Shown here one piece after another: positions 10,526 to 27,187 of a stretch of DNA of 31,954 nucleotides (positions are counted from its first letter, which is position 1; each line of letters starts with the position of its first letter). Both the position numbers and the translations under genes were made by a program. Below the pieces are notes generated by a model, which worked only from the letters and a program-made list of their open reading frames with translations, ran no database searches and had not been told where the DNA came from. Source of the DNA: Reclinomonas americana ATCC 50394 (Eukaryota; Jakobida; Jakobea; Jakobida); contig PS015886.1 in assembly GCA_048213135.1 (NCBI GenBank), positions 2,915 through 34,868 on the forward strand. The letters run 5' to 3'.

Positions 10526-11969
10526 TCACTTCGACTTCTTCGTGTCGACTGGCGCGGCGGCTGGCTTTGACTTTTCGGCCTTCTTGTCGGACTTGGACTT
10601 CTTCTTGCCCGAGCCAGAAGCTGCGGCATAGAGAAAAAATTGAAGAATGATCACGCCCGAGAGCGTGCAGGCAGCCAGCGAGCTGAGCTTGACTGCGCAG
10701 GAGCACAAGGTATCGTCATGCATGTGGGCGAGAAGAGACAGAGAGAGTGCAGCATGGAGGTACGCAACGGAGAGCGTCGGGGGCCTCCTTGAAGGTGGTG
10801 AACACGCGGGCTGCATGCGGAGACGCGAGTGAGACGGAGGCAGAGGGAGAGGCTGATAAGTATGCAGGCTGCGCACCGAGCGTGCCAAAGAACTGCAGGC
10901 CGCACGTGATGATGCTGAGCTCGCCAGTGCTTTGTGCCTGCGCTCGGCGGTGAGGCAGCGTGCGCTCAAGAGAAAAGCGAGCAAACTCACCGAGTAGTTG
11001 GCCCAGATCTGCGTGACACGCGAGGCAATCAGCATGACAATCGACGTGGCCTGCATGGTCTCCAGCAAGCCCATCGGCAGCACAGTGCACATGACACCGC
11101 AGGCGGCGACAAAGCTGCACGGATACACACACGTGTTTTGTCAGAGGCAGAAAGAGCAGCAAGAGGGCAGAAATACTTTGAGGAAGAAGAACAGACCCCG
11201 CCGTAATCAGGTACGACACGGAGACGCGGTTCGGGTACTCGTAGCGGTAGATGAGCATGATAATGATCAAGTCTTGGGCGAGTGGAGGGGGGAACACAGT
11301 GTGAGCATGAAACTCGGAAGAATGCATGCACACACACAGAGTGCACGTTACCAAAGAGCAGCACAAAGAAGGAATCGCCAAACGTGTTGAGCGGGTACCC
11401 GCGGCGCAAGCTGAACGCGAACACCGTCAACGCTCTACACACAAGACCCCAAGTCACACACAACTGCAAAGAGGCGACAACAAGACAACAAAGCGCGCAA
11501 CGGGTACGCCTCCAACACCGTCGACAGAAGCGACACTCCACGAGCACTGCGCTTGCTGACGATCTTTTGCACTTGCGGAACCTAACAATAGCACACTGGA
11601 TGAGGCAGAGAGACACACACACTTGCACAAATGAGAGAGACACGTGGTCGCCACCTTGAAGAACATGGAGCCCGCCACGACCGCATATCCGATAATCTTG
11701 CTGAGCAGCAGCGACAGACACTCGCCATGTGAGACGCACGCACACACACAAACAACAGAGACAAGAGTCAAGGAGGCCACAGTGAGAGAGACAGAGACAC
11801 ACACGCGCGTGCATGCATGCATGCAAAGGATATCAGTAAAATGCCCGTCGACAAAGAGTCGCGTGTGACACTTCTCGCCCAGAACGCTGACCAACAAGCT
11901 CGCTGTACGCGCAGGTATGTAAGCCTCTCACAAACAACTGAAGTGTGCACGCTCTCTGCGCTCACCCAT
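10526..11969 (-). CDS. MPDU1: MPDU1, mannose-P-dolichol utilisation defect 1 homolog (PQ-loop membrane protein)
   Basis: Ten exons: 11969-11966, 11902-11805, 11720-11655, 11581-11508, 11434-11352, 11272-11197, 11114-10991, 10937-10877, 10810-10769, 10692-10526. They give 264 residues with consistent phases, close to the family length. The protein starts MASLLVSVLGEKC. The first PQ-loop is VPQVQKIVSKRSARGVSLL (residues ~57-75). It continues with LEAALTVFAFSLRRG, LIIIMLIYRYEYPN, VAACGVMCTVLP, RVTQIWANYS (second PQ-loop-like region), GELSIITCGLQFFGTLARVF and a final transmembrane helix IILQFFLYAA. The tail is Lys-rich and ends KKSK, a possible ER-retrieval signal. MPDU1 is needed for normal use of dolichol-linked mannose and glucose donors in ER glycosylation. 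The first coding exon is only four bases (ATGG); the same arrangement is kept in the second copy. The end of exon 2 is uncertain because GCATGC/GTGT repeats offer several donors. It is divergent from SKP1 across 68 bp. Confidence 0.88.
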
Positions 11970-12037
11970 TGCAACAAACGTAAGAAGTTAGTCTGAGGAG
12001 AAATTTCCCTCGTCGCTCTTGTGTTGTCTTTCCTCTC
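11970..12037. promoter_or_regulatory. Bidirectional promoter region, MPDU1/SKP1
   Basis: Start codons of the two divergent genes are separated by 68 bp. The plus strand is pyrimidine-rich near the SKP1 start (TTGTGTTGTCTTTCCTCTC). The second copy has a shortened version of the same region (29134-29191, 58 bp). I see no TATA box. Confidence 0.45.
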
Positions 12038-12556
12038 ATGAGCGTTGTGCTGCAGTGTGGCAACGGTGTGTCTGTGCGAACAGGTGCCTGCATTGCGCGA
12101 CAAATGGGACTATGCGCGGGCATGCTGCAGGAGCATCGCAAGGAGGAGGAGGAAGAAGAGGTTGTGTTGCCGGTGCCTGGAGTGAGCAACGATCGCGTGT
12201 TGCGCGTGGTGCTGGCGTGCTTGAGTGTGAGCACTGGCGAGTGTGAGGACGAGTGTGTGATGAGGGCGTGTCGTGCGGAGGGAGGGGTGTCGCTGGTGGC
12301 GGTGCTGATGGCGGTGAACTACTTGGATGTTCCGAGCGTGTTGGCAACTGCGGCGAGGTGTGTGGCGCGGGAGACAAGAGGGTTGACAGTGCGTGAGGTG
12401 CGGCGATGGGCGGGCGTGGAGGAGGAGAGGGAGGAAGGACAGGAGGAGCCGCAGGCGGTGCGGGTGGTCGAGGCGTTGAGGAGGAGAAGGAGGCGATTGG
12501 CGCGAGTGGTGGCCGAGAGTCGAGGCGAGGCGTATGATGATGATGAGCACGAGTAA
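12038..12556 (+). CDS. SKP1: SKP1-like SCF ubiquitin ligase adaptor, intact copy
   Basis: A single exon from ATG to TAA, 172 residues. The N-terminal half is a BTB/POZ-like fold typical of SKP1: MSVVLQCGNGVSV, then IARQMGLCAGML, an acidic EEEEEE loop, VVLPVPGVSNDRVLRVVLAC. The SKP1 dimerisation region follows, with LVAVLMAVNYLDVPSVLATAA and the characteristic ETRGLTVREVRRWAGV. SKP1 bridges cullin 1 and F-box proteins. The C-terminus is unusual: the expected acidic F-box-binding tail is replaced by EEPQAVRVVEAL, an Arg run and YDDDEHE. F-box binding may therefore differ, or this may be a divergent paralogue. It is divergent from MPDU1 and convergent with the Tctex1 exons (78 bp between stop codons). 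Confidence 0.85.
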   Translation: MSVVLQCGNGVSVRTGACIARQMGLCAGMLQEHRKEEEEEEVVLPVPGVSNDRVLRVVLACLSVSTGECEDECVMRACRAEGGVSLVAVLMAVNYLDVPSVLATAARCVARETRGLTVREVRRWAGVEEEREEGQEEPQAVRVVEALRRRRRRLARVVAESRGEAYDDDEHE

Positions 12557-12634
12557 AAGACACAATTCGTTGTTTGTTGTTTACAAGAGGATGAGGGGGG
12601 CCAGCAGCGTGCCAGCAGCAATCGCTCTCCCGTC

Positions 12635-12855
12635 TCACAGACCCAGACCGTAGACGGTGACAAACACCGACAGTGTCTCTGTTTCGTACTCCACCGTCAC
12701 TTGGCCTGAAGGAGGGAGGGAGGGCGGTGAGCATCGAAACAGGGGAAAAGGGGAGAGGAATGCGCGCGCGCGCGCACCGTCTTGTCGTGGATCCCATGAT
12801 GCCACATCGGCCACATGCAAACCGGCGCCAACTCGTTGCGACAAGTGGCATGTCA
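12635..12855 (-). pseudogene. DYNLT1: Tctex1/DYNLT1 last two exons only (truncated first copy)
   Basis: Exons 12855-12778 and 12705-12635 encode HLSQRVGAGLHVADVASW, WDPRQDG and TVEYETETLSVFVTVYGLGL, the C-terminal half of a Tctex1 dynein light chain. They match the complete gene at 29788-31142 almost base for base. The upstream intron runs to about 13110 and then becomes unrelated sequence. Exons 1-3, including the start codon, are missing. I see no replacement 5' exon, so I treat this as a truncated copy. If the assembly is wrong here, it could be one allele of the intact gene. Confidence 0.75.
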
Positions 12856-13573
12856 CTGGGAGGGAGGGATAAGGGTGAGCGATGAAGAGAAGGAAGGGAC
12901 GCGGAAGAGGAGCAGGGAAGGAAAAGAGAAAGAAAGAGCAAGTAGAACTGAATGGAACAAGGAGAGATGCTCCATGCCTTGCAGCGAGAGGACAAGCATG
13001 TGTGTATGTGAGTATGTGAGAAGGAGAGAGAGAGAGAGAGTGACAGAGAGACGATGACAGAGAGACGAACAGCTGTAGGAGGAAGAGAAAACAACGAAAG
13101 ACGAACGACATCTTGTGAGAGTCCATGAGGAGAACCCTCTGATGACCATTGTCGATGCCCTTATGACTGGGGACGCTGCGGTGACAAGCCTGAGAGAGGC
13201 GAATGCAGCTCGTGACATTGTGCCGCTGAGTGCGAGATCTCGGCTGTCTCCTGCAGCTGTGCACGCCGCCAACCGCACCCACTGCAGCGGTGTCTACCGC
13301 TGCCGCAGCCTCCATAGCACGAGCTCTAGCATGCTCAACAGTCAGCAGCGCATGAGCAGGGGGTGGTGGTGGTGGTGGTGATGGTGATGGCATCAGCATT
13401 CATCCGGCAGAGTGTGATCCCGAGTTGTCTCTCTCACTCTCCACCTCTGGGTCTCACTCTTCATGTGCGCAGCCCGGCCGTGCTTGAAAACTGCAGGTCC
13501 ACTTGTGTGTGTCGTTTGAGTTCACATGCAATCCCTTCGTAGGCCTTCGTAATTTGCGATTGATCCAATTGCG

Positions 13574-13783
13574 ATGAGTTTTTTGTATCGTATATTGTCC
13601 GCCACACCAGCCCGCAACCTGCCCAGAAGACCCCACAACTTGTTGTGCTTTCAACAACGAGCGTGCGCATCGCCGGCTCCATGTGGAAGTCTGGGTGGAA
13701 TCCTTTTCAACGCAAACAAGAGTCGCCACCTCCTCAGGCTGATGAAGCTGCAGTTGGTGTGCTTCGTTGACATGCGTGCTTAG
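13574..13783 (+). CDS. Small unknown ORF with presequence-like N-terminus
   Basis: ATG to TAG, 69 codons. The first ~30 residues carry Arg, Ser and hydrophobic residues with no acidic ones, which suits mitochondrial import. There is no recognised domain and no splice context. An antisense ATG ORF covers most of the same bases. It is listed only as a possibility. Confidence 0.25.
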   Translation: MSFLYRILSATPARNLPRRPHNLLCFQQRACASPAPCGSLGGILFNANKSRHLLRLMKLQLVCFVDMRA

Positions 13784-13898
13784 CCGACACAATCATGGTG
13801 ACTGATATCTCCTTGACCTCAGCTGCATTTAAGCTTGCCACCAGCCTCAGTGGAGCTGACGGAATGATCCGCTATTTTTGGGGTCTGTGACTCGATGC

Positions 13899-13992
13899 AT
13901 ACACACGCACGTTCATACACACACATACACACTTGCACATACACACGCACACACACGCACACACACGCGCGCACACACACGCACACGCGCAC
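13899..13992. repeat. CA-rich microsatellite
   Basis: Alternating CA with interspersed CG and CAT, about 94 bp, lying 60 bp upstream of the large gene's start codon. Confidence 0.9.
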
Positions 13993-14054
13993 GAACGCGA
14001 GCGAATCCTCATTTCTGACATGATCGCGTCACTGCATCAGAACCCGTTCGTTCC

Positions 14055-20780
<6,726 letters not shown>

Positions 20781-21521
20781 GCTTTTGGCACTGGTCGAGT
20801 AAGCGTGTATGCAGATGCATATGGCAGTTGTAACATTAAATCGTCGCGTTGATCTTACTCCGCAGCACGGTACCGCCTCACCCAGCTACCTCACATGTGT
20901 ATAGTTAGTTATGTTACTCACTGCTGTTGTGGTGATCAGTCAAGAAGGCTTATAATTACGCAGACGATCGCGACGATCGAGACACGGAGCAAGACGCGAG
21001 CACGAGTCTGGAACGACTGCGAAGACAGACGGACGGCGACTAGTCGAATGCTTTCATGTGACCACCCCCCGCAACAACGCCGCTGCCTTCGGGCATGCGC
21101 AACTGACCACCTCAAGCGTCGATTTTGCGCCATTGCGTTTTAGTCAACAGCGCCTTTGCTGAAACTTTGCACATGAAGTCCTGCAGCTAGCGCTGGACCA
21201 CATCAGCCAGCACGCGATTGCTTGGCTTTGCCTCCTGAAAGGGAATGACTGTTTGGAGAAGAAAATGGTTGTGCTCTGGTCATTGTCGGCAAGGGATTTG
21301 ATATCGCGTGTGTTTTGTTTGTTTCAAATTGAAGGCGCAAAGCTACACAATGTCGCAGTGCGCGCTCACATATCGCGATCGATAGTGCGGCCCGATCTCT
21401 CGAGAGCTCGGCACGCCATACGTATACCGGTACACAGCCAGGACCATAGTGAGCCGTCCGGCACCGTATTTGCTGGGCTTTCCTTCCACTTCACCGTCCG
21501 GTGCCGTATGAGTTGGGGGAA
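20781..21521. other. Intergenic region after the large gene
   Basis: No exon I can support. From about 21370 the sequence becomes rich in short palindromes (TATCGCGATCGATA, CTCTCGAGAG, GTATACCGGTAC) and then in CCGTCCGG/GGTGCCGT elements. These continue on the far side of the gap. Confidence 0.55.
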
Positions 21522-22178
21522 NNNNNNNNNNNNNNNNNNNNNNNNNNNNNNNNNNNNNNNNNNNNNNNNNNNNNNNNNNNNNNNNNNNNNNNNNNNNNNN
21601 NNNNNNNNNNNNNNNNNNNNNNNNNNNNNNNNNNNNNNNNNNNNNNNNNNNNNNNNNNNNNNNNNNNNNNNNNNNNNNNNNNNNNNNNNNNNNNNNNNNN
21701 NNNNNNNNNNNNNNNNNNNNNNNNNNNNNNNNNNNNNNNNNNNNNNNNNNNNNNNNNNNNNNNNNNNNNNNNNNNNNNNNNNNNNNNNNNNNNNNNNNNN
21801 NNNNNNNNNNNNNNNNNNNNNNNNNNNNNNNNNNNNNNNNNNNNNNNNNNNNNNNNNNNNNNNNNNNNNNNNNNNNNNNNNNNNNNNNNNNNNNNNNNNN
21901 NNNNNNNNNNNNNNNNNNNNNNNNNNNNNNNNNNNNNNNNNNNNNNNNNNNNNNNNNNNNNNNNNNNNNNNNNNNNNNNNNNNNNNNNNNNNNNNNNNNN
22001 NNNNNNNNNNNNNNNNNNNNNNNNNNNNNNNNNNNNNNNNNNNNNNNNNNNNNNNNNNNNNNNNNNNNNNNNNNNNNNNNNNNNNNNNNNNNNNNNNNNN
22101 NNNNNNNNNNNNNNNNNNNNNNNNNNNNNNNNNNNNNNNNNNNNNNNNNNNNNNNNNNNNNNNNNNNNNNNNNNNNNN
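21522..22178. other. Assembly gap (657 N)
   Basis: Run of N bordered on both sides by the same ACGGTGCCGT-type palindromic elements. The gap is probably a repeat array that did not assemble. Confidence 0.99.
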
Positions 22179-22283
22179 GACGGTTTACCGTTGGACCTTC
22201 GTCCATGCGGTGTCGGTACGGTGACGGGCAAAGCTCGAAGAGGGCCGGTGCTGGACAGTTCGGCTGTCGCCAGCGATTCCGAT

Positions 22284-22428
22284 GCCGTCCGGTTACTCAC
22301 CGCCACCTGAGTCTCCGTACGGCACCGTGACCATTCTTCTGCGCCGCCGGACGGTGCCGTCCGGCTACTCACCACTCCCACGAGTCTCCGAACGGCACCG
22401 TCTCTGACATCCTGCATCACCGAACGGT
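22284..22428. repeat. Tandem repeat, two ~72-bp units with palindromic cores
   Basis: Unit 1 (22284-22355) and unit 2 (22356-22428) both begin GCCGTCCGG, share TACTCACC and GAGTCTCCG, then an ACGGCACCGT core, and end near GACGGT or AACGGT. The cores are perfect or near-perfect 10-bp palindromes. Related elements occur at 21451-21507, 22180-22220 and 24380-24500. Confidence 0.8.
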
Positions 22429-23574
22429 GTCGCGAGAATGCATGGCAACCTCACGCATTGATCATGATCACGCATCACCACTCGAGCCCAGCCATGCACG
22501 TGAGCATTGCGAGACCACGACCATTGTCGCTTCGTGATCACTCGCCAGCGCAGTGGCCAGCGGCCAGCGTGCCATCTTCTGCATGTGCGCTGCAATGGTG
22601 TGGTGCTTTTGTTGATGCATCTCTCGCGCAACAGTCGAATCCACTGTCGATATGGACGAGCGGTTGGCATGCTCTTTGCCACAGTGTCGTGGATGGCTGC
22701 TGCAGCAGTGCAGCACTGCCACTGTTTCTTGCGAGTGAGCATTCTGCCATTCCACTGTGATCAACCAACACGACTTGTCTCTCGTATCGTATCGGTCGCT
22801 TGCTTCCGCGCAGAAGTCGCTCTCCGTGTGTCGAGTGCACAGAGTTGATCCGTGTGCTGTCCGTCTCGATCATGTTCACTACTCACGCTGCTTGAGCCTC
22901 TGCCGTCTTGGCGTGGTGAGTGAGCGTTTTTTGTTGTTTGAGCATTTTTCCGCTGTGCTTCCTTGCTCACCCTTGTTCATGCCTGCGTATCCTTGCGTCG
23001 AGACAGGCTTCTCCAGCACACACTCAGTGATGCATGTGAGAGTGGCCCACTGTTGATGCGCTTGTTCCGTGCCACGTTGTTCCCATCGTGTGAGTGATGA
23101 CTTGTTTGTTTGAGCATTTTTCCGAGCATGTCACTCACCGAAGAGGCCGTCGTCTGTAGCAGCACAGTGAACCACTCTGCACCTTGGCACTCTGCACCCT
23201 TGGTGCGTGCCTTGCTACCTGCGAGCTCGTGGTGACGCACATCATGCATGATCTCTTCGAGGTTTGGCTGTTGTGGTGTCCTCACACACACTTCTCATCT
23301 CATGTGAGCACTCGTAACCTCTTGCGCCATCTGTTCTCTCTCTCGTTGAGCAGCTTTGGCACCAGTGCTGCAATGCTCGTCATGCAGCGATCGGTGTGAC
23401 TGAGCCTGTTTCCAGGAGCCCTCATTGAACCTGGCCCGTCACCTTCTCCGCAGCGTCGTCTTCGTTGTTACGTTTTGACACCGTTGCAGTGCCACTCGTG
23501 TCGTCGGTATTCATGAGTAGTGCGTGCTCCCGGCGACTGCGATGTGCGCCGTGGTGTGCTAGTTTGTGGCAGAC
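22429..23574. other. No gene identified
   Basis: Both strands have overlapping ORFs of 60-125 codons without domains or consistent splice joins. Several GTGAG donor-like motifs are present (for example near 22916 and 23306), so a weak spliced transcript feeding the 23575 candidate cannot be excluded. Confidence 0.45.
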
Positions 23575-24092
23575 ATGTCTCCTGGTGCTGTCTCCGTTCT
23601 CTACGAGGTGAGCAAAAAGCTGTGCAAGTGTGATGTGCTTCATGATCACGGTTGGTTGATACTGTATCGCAGCGGCTTCTTGCTCAACCGAGCAACAGCA
23701 CTGACGATGGTGCATTCGAACGAACCAAGTGGCACAGATAGTACATTCGGTTTGATGGTGAGTCTCACTCTCTTCAGCCCTCCTGCTGACTTGATGCACA
23801 GATGCATTGCGAGACACTGCGCTCTGTACGAACTGCACGTTCTCATACAATGTTCGCCATGCAGATACTCGCTCATCTTCGTGGAGGCTCAGTGGAGTTC
23901 GTTTACGGCAATGTGTTTCAAGACTTGACTGCATTGCTGCCGAATGACGGGTGCTTGCGTCTCCGCTTGACGGTGGATCGGATGTTTACGATCATGCCCA
24001 GACTTGCTTGTGGAACGCTTGTGACGCTGGATGGCTCTTTGCATGTGCAGCTTCCGAGCTGTTACAAGGAGGAGGTCGATCTCGTCTGGTGA
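23575..24092 (+). CDS. Tentative two-exon unknown protein, 157 aa
   Basis: Exon 1, 23575-23757, starts ATG (MSPGAVSVLYEVSKKLCKCD). A 44-bp GTGAGT...CAG intron follows. Exon 2, 23802-24092, ends in TGA. The join is phase 0. The sequence is Cys- and Leu-rich (HDHGWLILYRSGFLLNRATA; GNVFQDLTALLPNDG; RMFTIMPRLACGTLVTLDGS) and matches no family I know. An open minus-strand ORF (23422-23934) covers exon 1, which lowers confidence. The intron is shorter than most here. Confidence 0.35.
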
Positions 24093-24787
24093 CGGTGATG
24101 CGGAGGTGCTGGATCCTTCTGGGGTGGAGCTGGATTGTGTTTGCTTTTCGTGTGCCACCGATTGCTGGGTGATGGATGCTTTTCGTGATTGGTGGTGCTT
24201 CCTGGGTCAACACTGTGTGGAGGACTTCACGAGTTTCCGACTCTGGCGTTTTTCTTTGTTTTTTCTCTCTAATAGAGCATTTTGTATGAGTATGAGTGAA
24301 TCCATGGAGTGTGGCACCTGTAGTAGATGGTGGGTGGTGGGGCGAGGGAGTGCATGTAAAGCGGGGCGGGGGCGTCGGGACGGTACCGTGGACGGTACCG
24401 TATTCATTGGTTGCATGTAAGGGTTCACTAAGGGAGGATTTTCACCGGACGGTGCCGGACGGCACCGTTGCCGAATTGATACGGTGCCGTACGACACGGG
24501 ACAGTCCTGGCTGTGTACCGTCACTACCTGATCATGAGCTGTGCAACATTGACAAGGTGATGCTCACCACGGCGCCGGCCGTTTTCTGCAGGTGCAACAA
24601 GCTACAGGCACGGGCAGCTGTTGCACGCGTACGTGGGTTGTTCAACAATACTACGCCGGAGTCAACATTAACGTCCACGCAATAGTGTTGTCAGTTATGC
24701 AGCAAGTGGCCGATCGCACTTGTGACTGCCGATCCGGTGCGCATACAACAATCACTTTATGATGCACTGCATGCGCCCTCTCGCGAG
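24093..24787. other. Region with a second palindromic repeat cluster, no clear gene
   Basis: At 24380-24500 lie two ACGGTACCGT palindromes only 5 bp apart, then GGACGGTGCCGG, GGACGGCACCGTTG and ACGGTGCCGTACG. They belong to the same family as the elements beside the gap. Short plus-strand open frames after 24530 show no domain. Confidence 0.5.
24380..24500. repeat. ACGGTRCCGT palindrome cluster
   Basis: At least five copies of a 10-bp palindromic core within 120 bp. With the 21451-22428 elements they bracket about 2 kb. No target-site duplication or terminal inverted repeat could be fixed by eye. Confidence 0.7.
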
Positions 24788-26862
24788 TCAATTCTGCGAC
24801 GAGCAGCTCTCCAGCCACTCGATGTAGTTGGTCATGGAGTGGTCCTTAAAGCAGCTTGGTGACAGGCGCAAGTGCGTAAAATAGTCGGCCGAGACTGTCC
24901 ACACGCGAAACTGACGGTTCCGGCTGCAGGTCACATCAGAAAGAGTTATGAGTGATTAACCATGGTTAACCATGACATCGGCCCGAATATAATGGCACAT
25001 ACATGTCGTCGCCAGCTCGATACGTGATGTGCCAGACGCGCGCCGAAGCCCCTTCAGACCCATCGCTGGGCACAATGAGGTGATCGGCGGTATGAGCAAC
25101 CCGCACTGTAAAGAATGGACAAAGTAATTAGCGATAGACTAAGTTTCATACATCGTCCGACTGATCATGAAGTGACCGCACCGCCAGCTGTGGACAACAT
25201 GCCATCAGCAATAGCCTGGCCAAGCCGATGCACAGACAGAACCGACATGCGCGGCACTACATCGTCGCCAACCACGAATGCATGCACTCTCGGCAAAACA
25301 ATGTTACGCGAGAACACTGCCGCTGGGGCAAAGAGGAAGCTCCTCACACGCAACGCGGGGTACTCTATGCGAACGGACCACAGTAAGCCGCGAGCACGCA
25401 GTCTGAAGAACTCCTTGCATGCACACAAGACTGCATAAACCTCTCTTCAGCAACAGATGCACCAGCGCAGCTGCCCCGCCACCCAACGAGTGACCGCACA
25501 CGAGAACCTCCTCGTCGTGCTCCAATGCGTGCTGTTTCAATGCAAAATTTGCATTATGATTCTCAAGAAGCAAGAGGCATTAGCGACGTTACCAGCAGAC
25601 AGTCGAGTGCGCGGACGGCCGCAAACACTGGCTTTGCGTATGCGAGAATACCAGAGTGCGCGAAACTGTTTCCGGTACCCAACTGCACAACCATTACGAC
25701 CATGGTGAGATCACGGCAGAAGATGTGCACGTGCAAGTACATCGTGTGCATGTGGCACATACCGGCACTGGAATGCCAAGCGCATCAGAGATAACGTCGC
25801 TGAGCGAGTTGGTACCCCTAACAGCAATGACCAGCCCTTGCCACCCACTGACTTTCTCTGTGCCGACTTCCCGTCATGAGTACTCGTTGACGACATCAAA
25901 CAACACTCCATGTGCTTGTCAACCCAACCGTGAATGCGCGCGGCGAGAAAGCAGGAGTGATTATGAAAGCGCTTGTCAGCTAGCTGGGCTACAGCAAAAC
26001 CACCTCCGTCCAGCTCAATGTTTACTGCCATCTTAGCGTTCTACGCACCGAGTACTGCAGCTGAGAACAATCCATATACAATGCATGGAGAAATAACAAT
26101 CGGGTGACTCACCGAGGAGTGCTGCGCAATGCTGGCGAGCGCTGCGGACTCTGACGCCGAGTACACTGCATCTGCCATCACGGCACCGATGCGGGTGAAC
26201 GCCAGATGCTGATCATGAAGCACGCATGTCAAACCATGCGGACAGCATGCGCACGCAGACCTCAAGAAACTCACTGGCACTTGCTCCACCGGGAGCGCCT
26301 GTCGCGCGAATTCGCGCATGTCGGCCAAGTCACGAGGAAGATGCGCACCCGGATCCACGCTGTTGAGATGAGCCTGCACGATGCCGTACGCATGGATGAG
26401 GGTCTGCGCAAGTGGCAGCTGCTGCAACGGCGAGTTCGCCAGCACGCGAGGAGCAAAGGCTAGCAGCGCGCGAACTAGTTCGCGTGGGCCAGAGTTCTCG
26501 TCAATCGGCGGCATCGCAGGTGCAGCATCATGGTCGACGACTGGGGGAGCTGCCGAAGAATGCGTGCCATATATATGCATCATGAGGTAGTCGCGACGAA
26601 GTCTATGATGGCGCGATCCGCAGCGCACCTGGTTTCGCCGAAGCCGCTCTGTCTCTACACAAGGTTGAAGAATGCGCACAGTGTCAGCGGACCCAAGGCC
26701 TGCGGTACAAAGAGCACAGCGCTTGCAATGATGACAACAAAACGGAGATTTCGTCTGCGTGTCGAGCGCATGTTGACTCCGAGAACGGCGACGACGAAGG
26801 AGCAGAAGTAGCAGCAAACACAGGCTCAGAAGTGCGAGCAGCAACGACACCACAGCATTCAT
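24788..26862 (-). CDS. Class 3 lipase, diacylglycerol-lipase type, membrane anchored, 494 aa
   Basis: Nine exons: 26862-26275, 26208-26113, 26031-25929, 25857-25763, 25682-25593, 25531-25441, 25364-25182, 25105-25003, 24923-24788. Phases are consistent. The N-terminus is a membrane anchor (VVSLLLALLSLCLLLLLLL followed by RRRRSRS). The alpha/beta-hydrolase core is clear: LVIAVRGTNSLSDVISDALG (oxyanion strand, ~274-293), AHSGILAYA (~302), nucleophile elbow GHSLGGG with Ser ~339, GDDVVPRMS with the catalytic Asp ~388, and FKDHSMTNY with the likely catalytic His ~482. This set is typical of sn-1 DAG lipases and related fungal-type class 3 lipases that cut acylglycerols at membranes. Family DAG lipases often have four N-terminal helices; here only one is seen. 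Exon 1 (196 codons) has a Cys/Arg-rich unaligned stretch and may hide an intron. It is divergent from the 26932 gene. Confidence 0.85.
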
Positions 26863-26931
26863 GTGTGCGTGTGTATTGTGACAGACCTCGTCCGTCGTCG
26901 ACTCGCGATTAAATGTTTGTCATCGTGAGAC
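26863..26931. promoter_or_regulatory. Bidirectional promoter region, lipase / tail-anchored protein
   Basis: 69 bp between divergent start codons. It contains CGTCCGTCGTCGACTCGCG and an AT-rich ATTAAATGTTTG stretch close to the plus-strand gene. Confidence 0.45.
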
Positions 26932-27133
26932 ATGGAGAGCCGAGCCAAAGCGTCGCATGTCGCGACATTGACGTCCAATGCTGCCGTTACTGCGGCGACG
27001 ATTGCTGCCCCCCATGTTGGCGCTGCTGCGAAGTTTGCGGTTCGTTATGTCTTTTCTTCTTCTTCGAATTCATTCTTCTTCTTCCGCACGTGTCACTTAT
27101 GCGCGCATGTGCACGCGGACGTTCTGTGTAAGT

Positions 27134-27187
<54 letters not shown>

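Larger units (their letters stand above)
11123..13110 (+). repeat. Direct duplicated block, copy A (~2.0 kb)
   Basis: This matches 28295-30714 in the same orientation. Differences are a few percent plus microsatellite and codon-repeat length changes. It contains MPDU1 exons 1-6, all of SKP1 and the last two DYNLT1 exons. The left limit is inside the MPDU1 intron between exons 6 and 7, at a CA-rich stretch. The right limit is inside a DYNLT1 intron, just after AAGACGAACGACA. Copy A has fewer intronic repeat units than copy B. Confidence 0.95.
13111..14054. other. Unresolved region with small ORFs and a CA microsatellite
   Basis: No gene is clear. Candidates are a 69-codon ATG ORF on plus (13574-13783, starting MSFLYRILSATPARNLPRRP, Arg-rich and amphipathic like a mitochondrial presequence) and a 73-codon ATG ORF on minus (13682-13461). 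They overlap, so at most one is likely real. Around 13360-13380 is a GTG run. A CA/CG-rich microsatellite fills about 13899-13992, just ahead of the large gene. Confidence 0.4.

Noticed and set aside
12036-13094. 352-codon minus ORF (Pro/His/Ser-rich)
   Set aside because: Antisense shadow of SKP1 plus low-complexity sequence; the SKP1 strand has clear family motifs.
24924-25002. TTAACCATGGTTAA palindrome as a regulatory site
   Set aside because: It lies inside a lipase intron and is a single chance-level palindrome; no second copy was seen.
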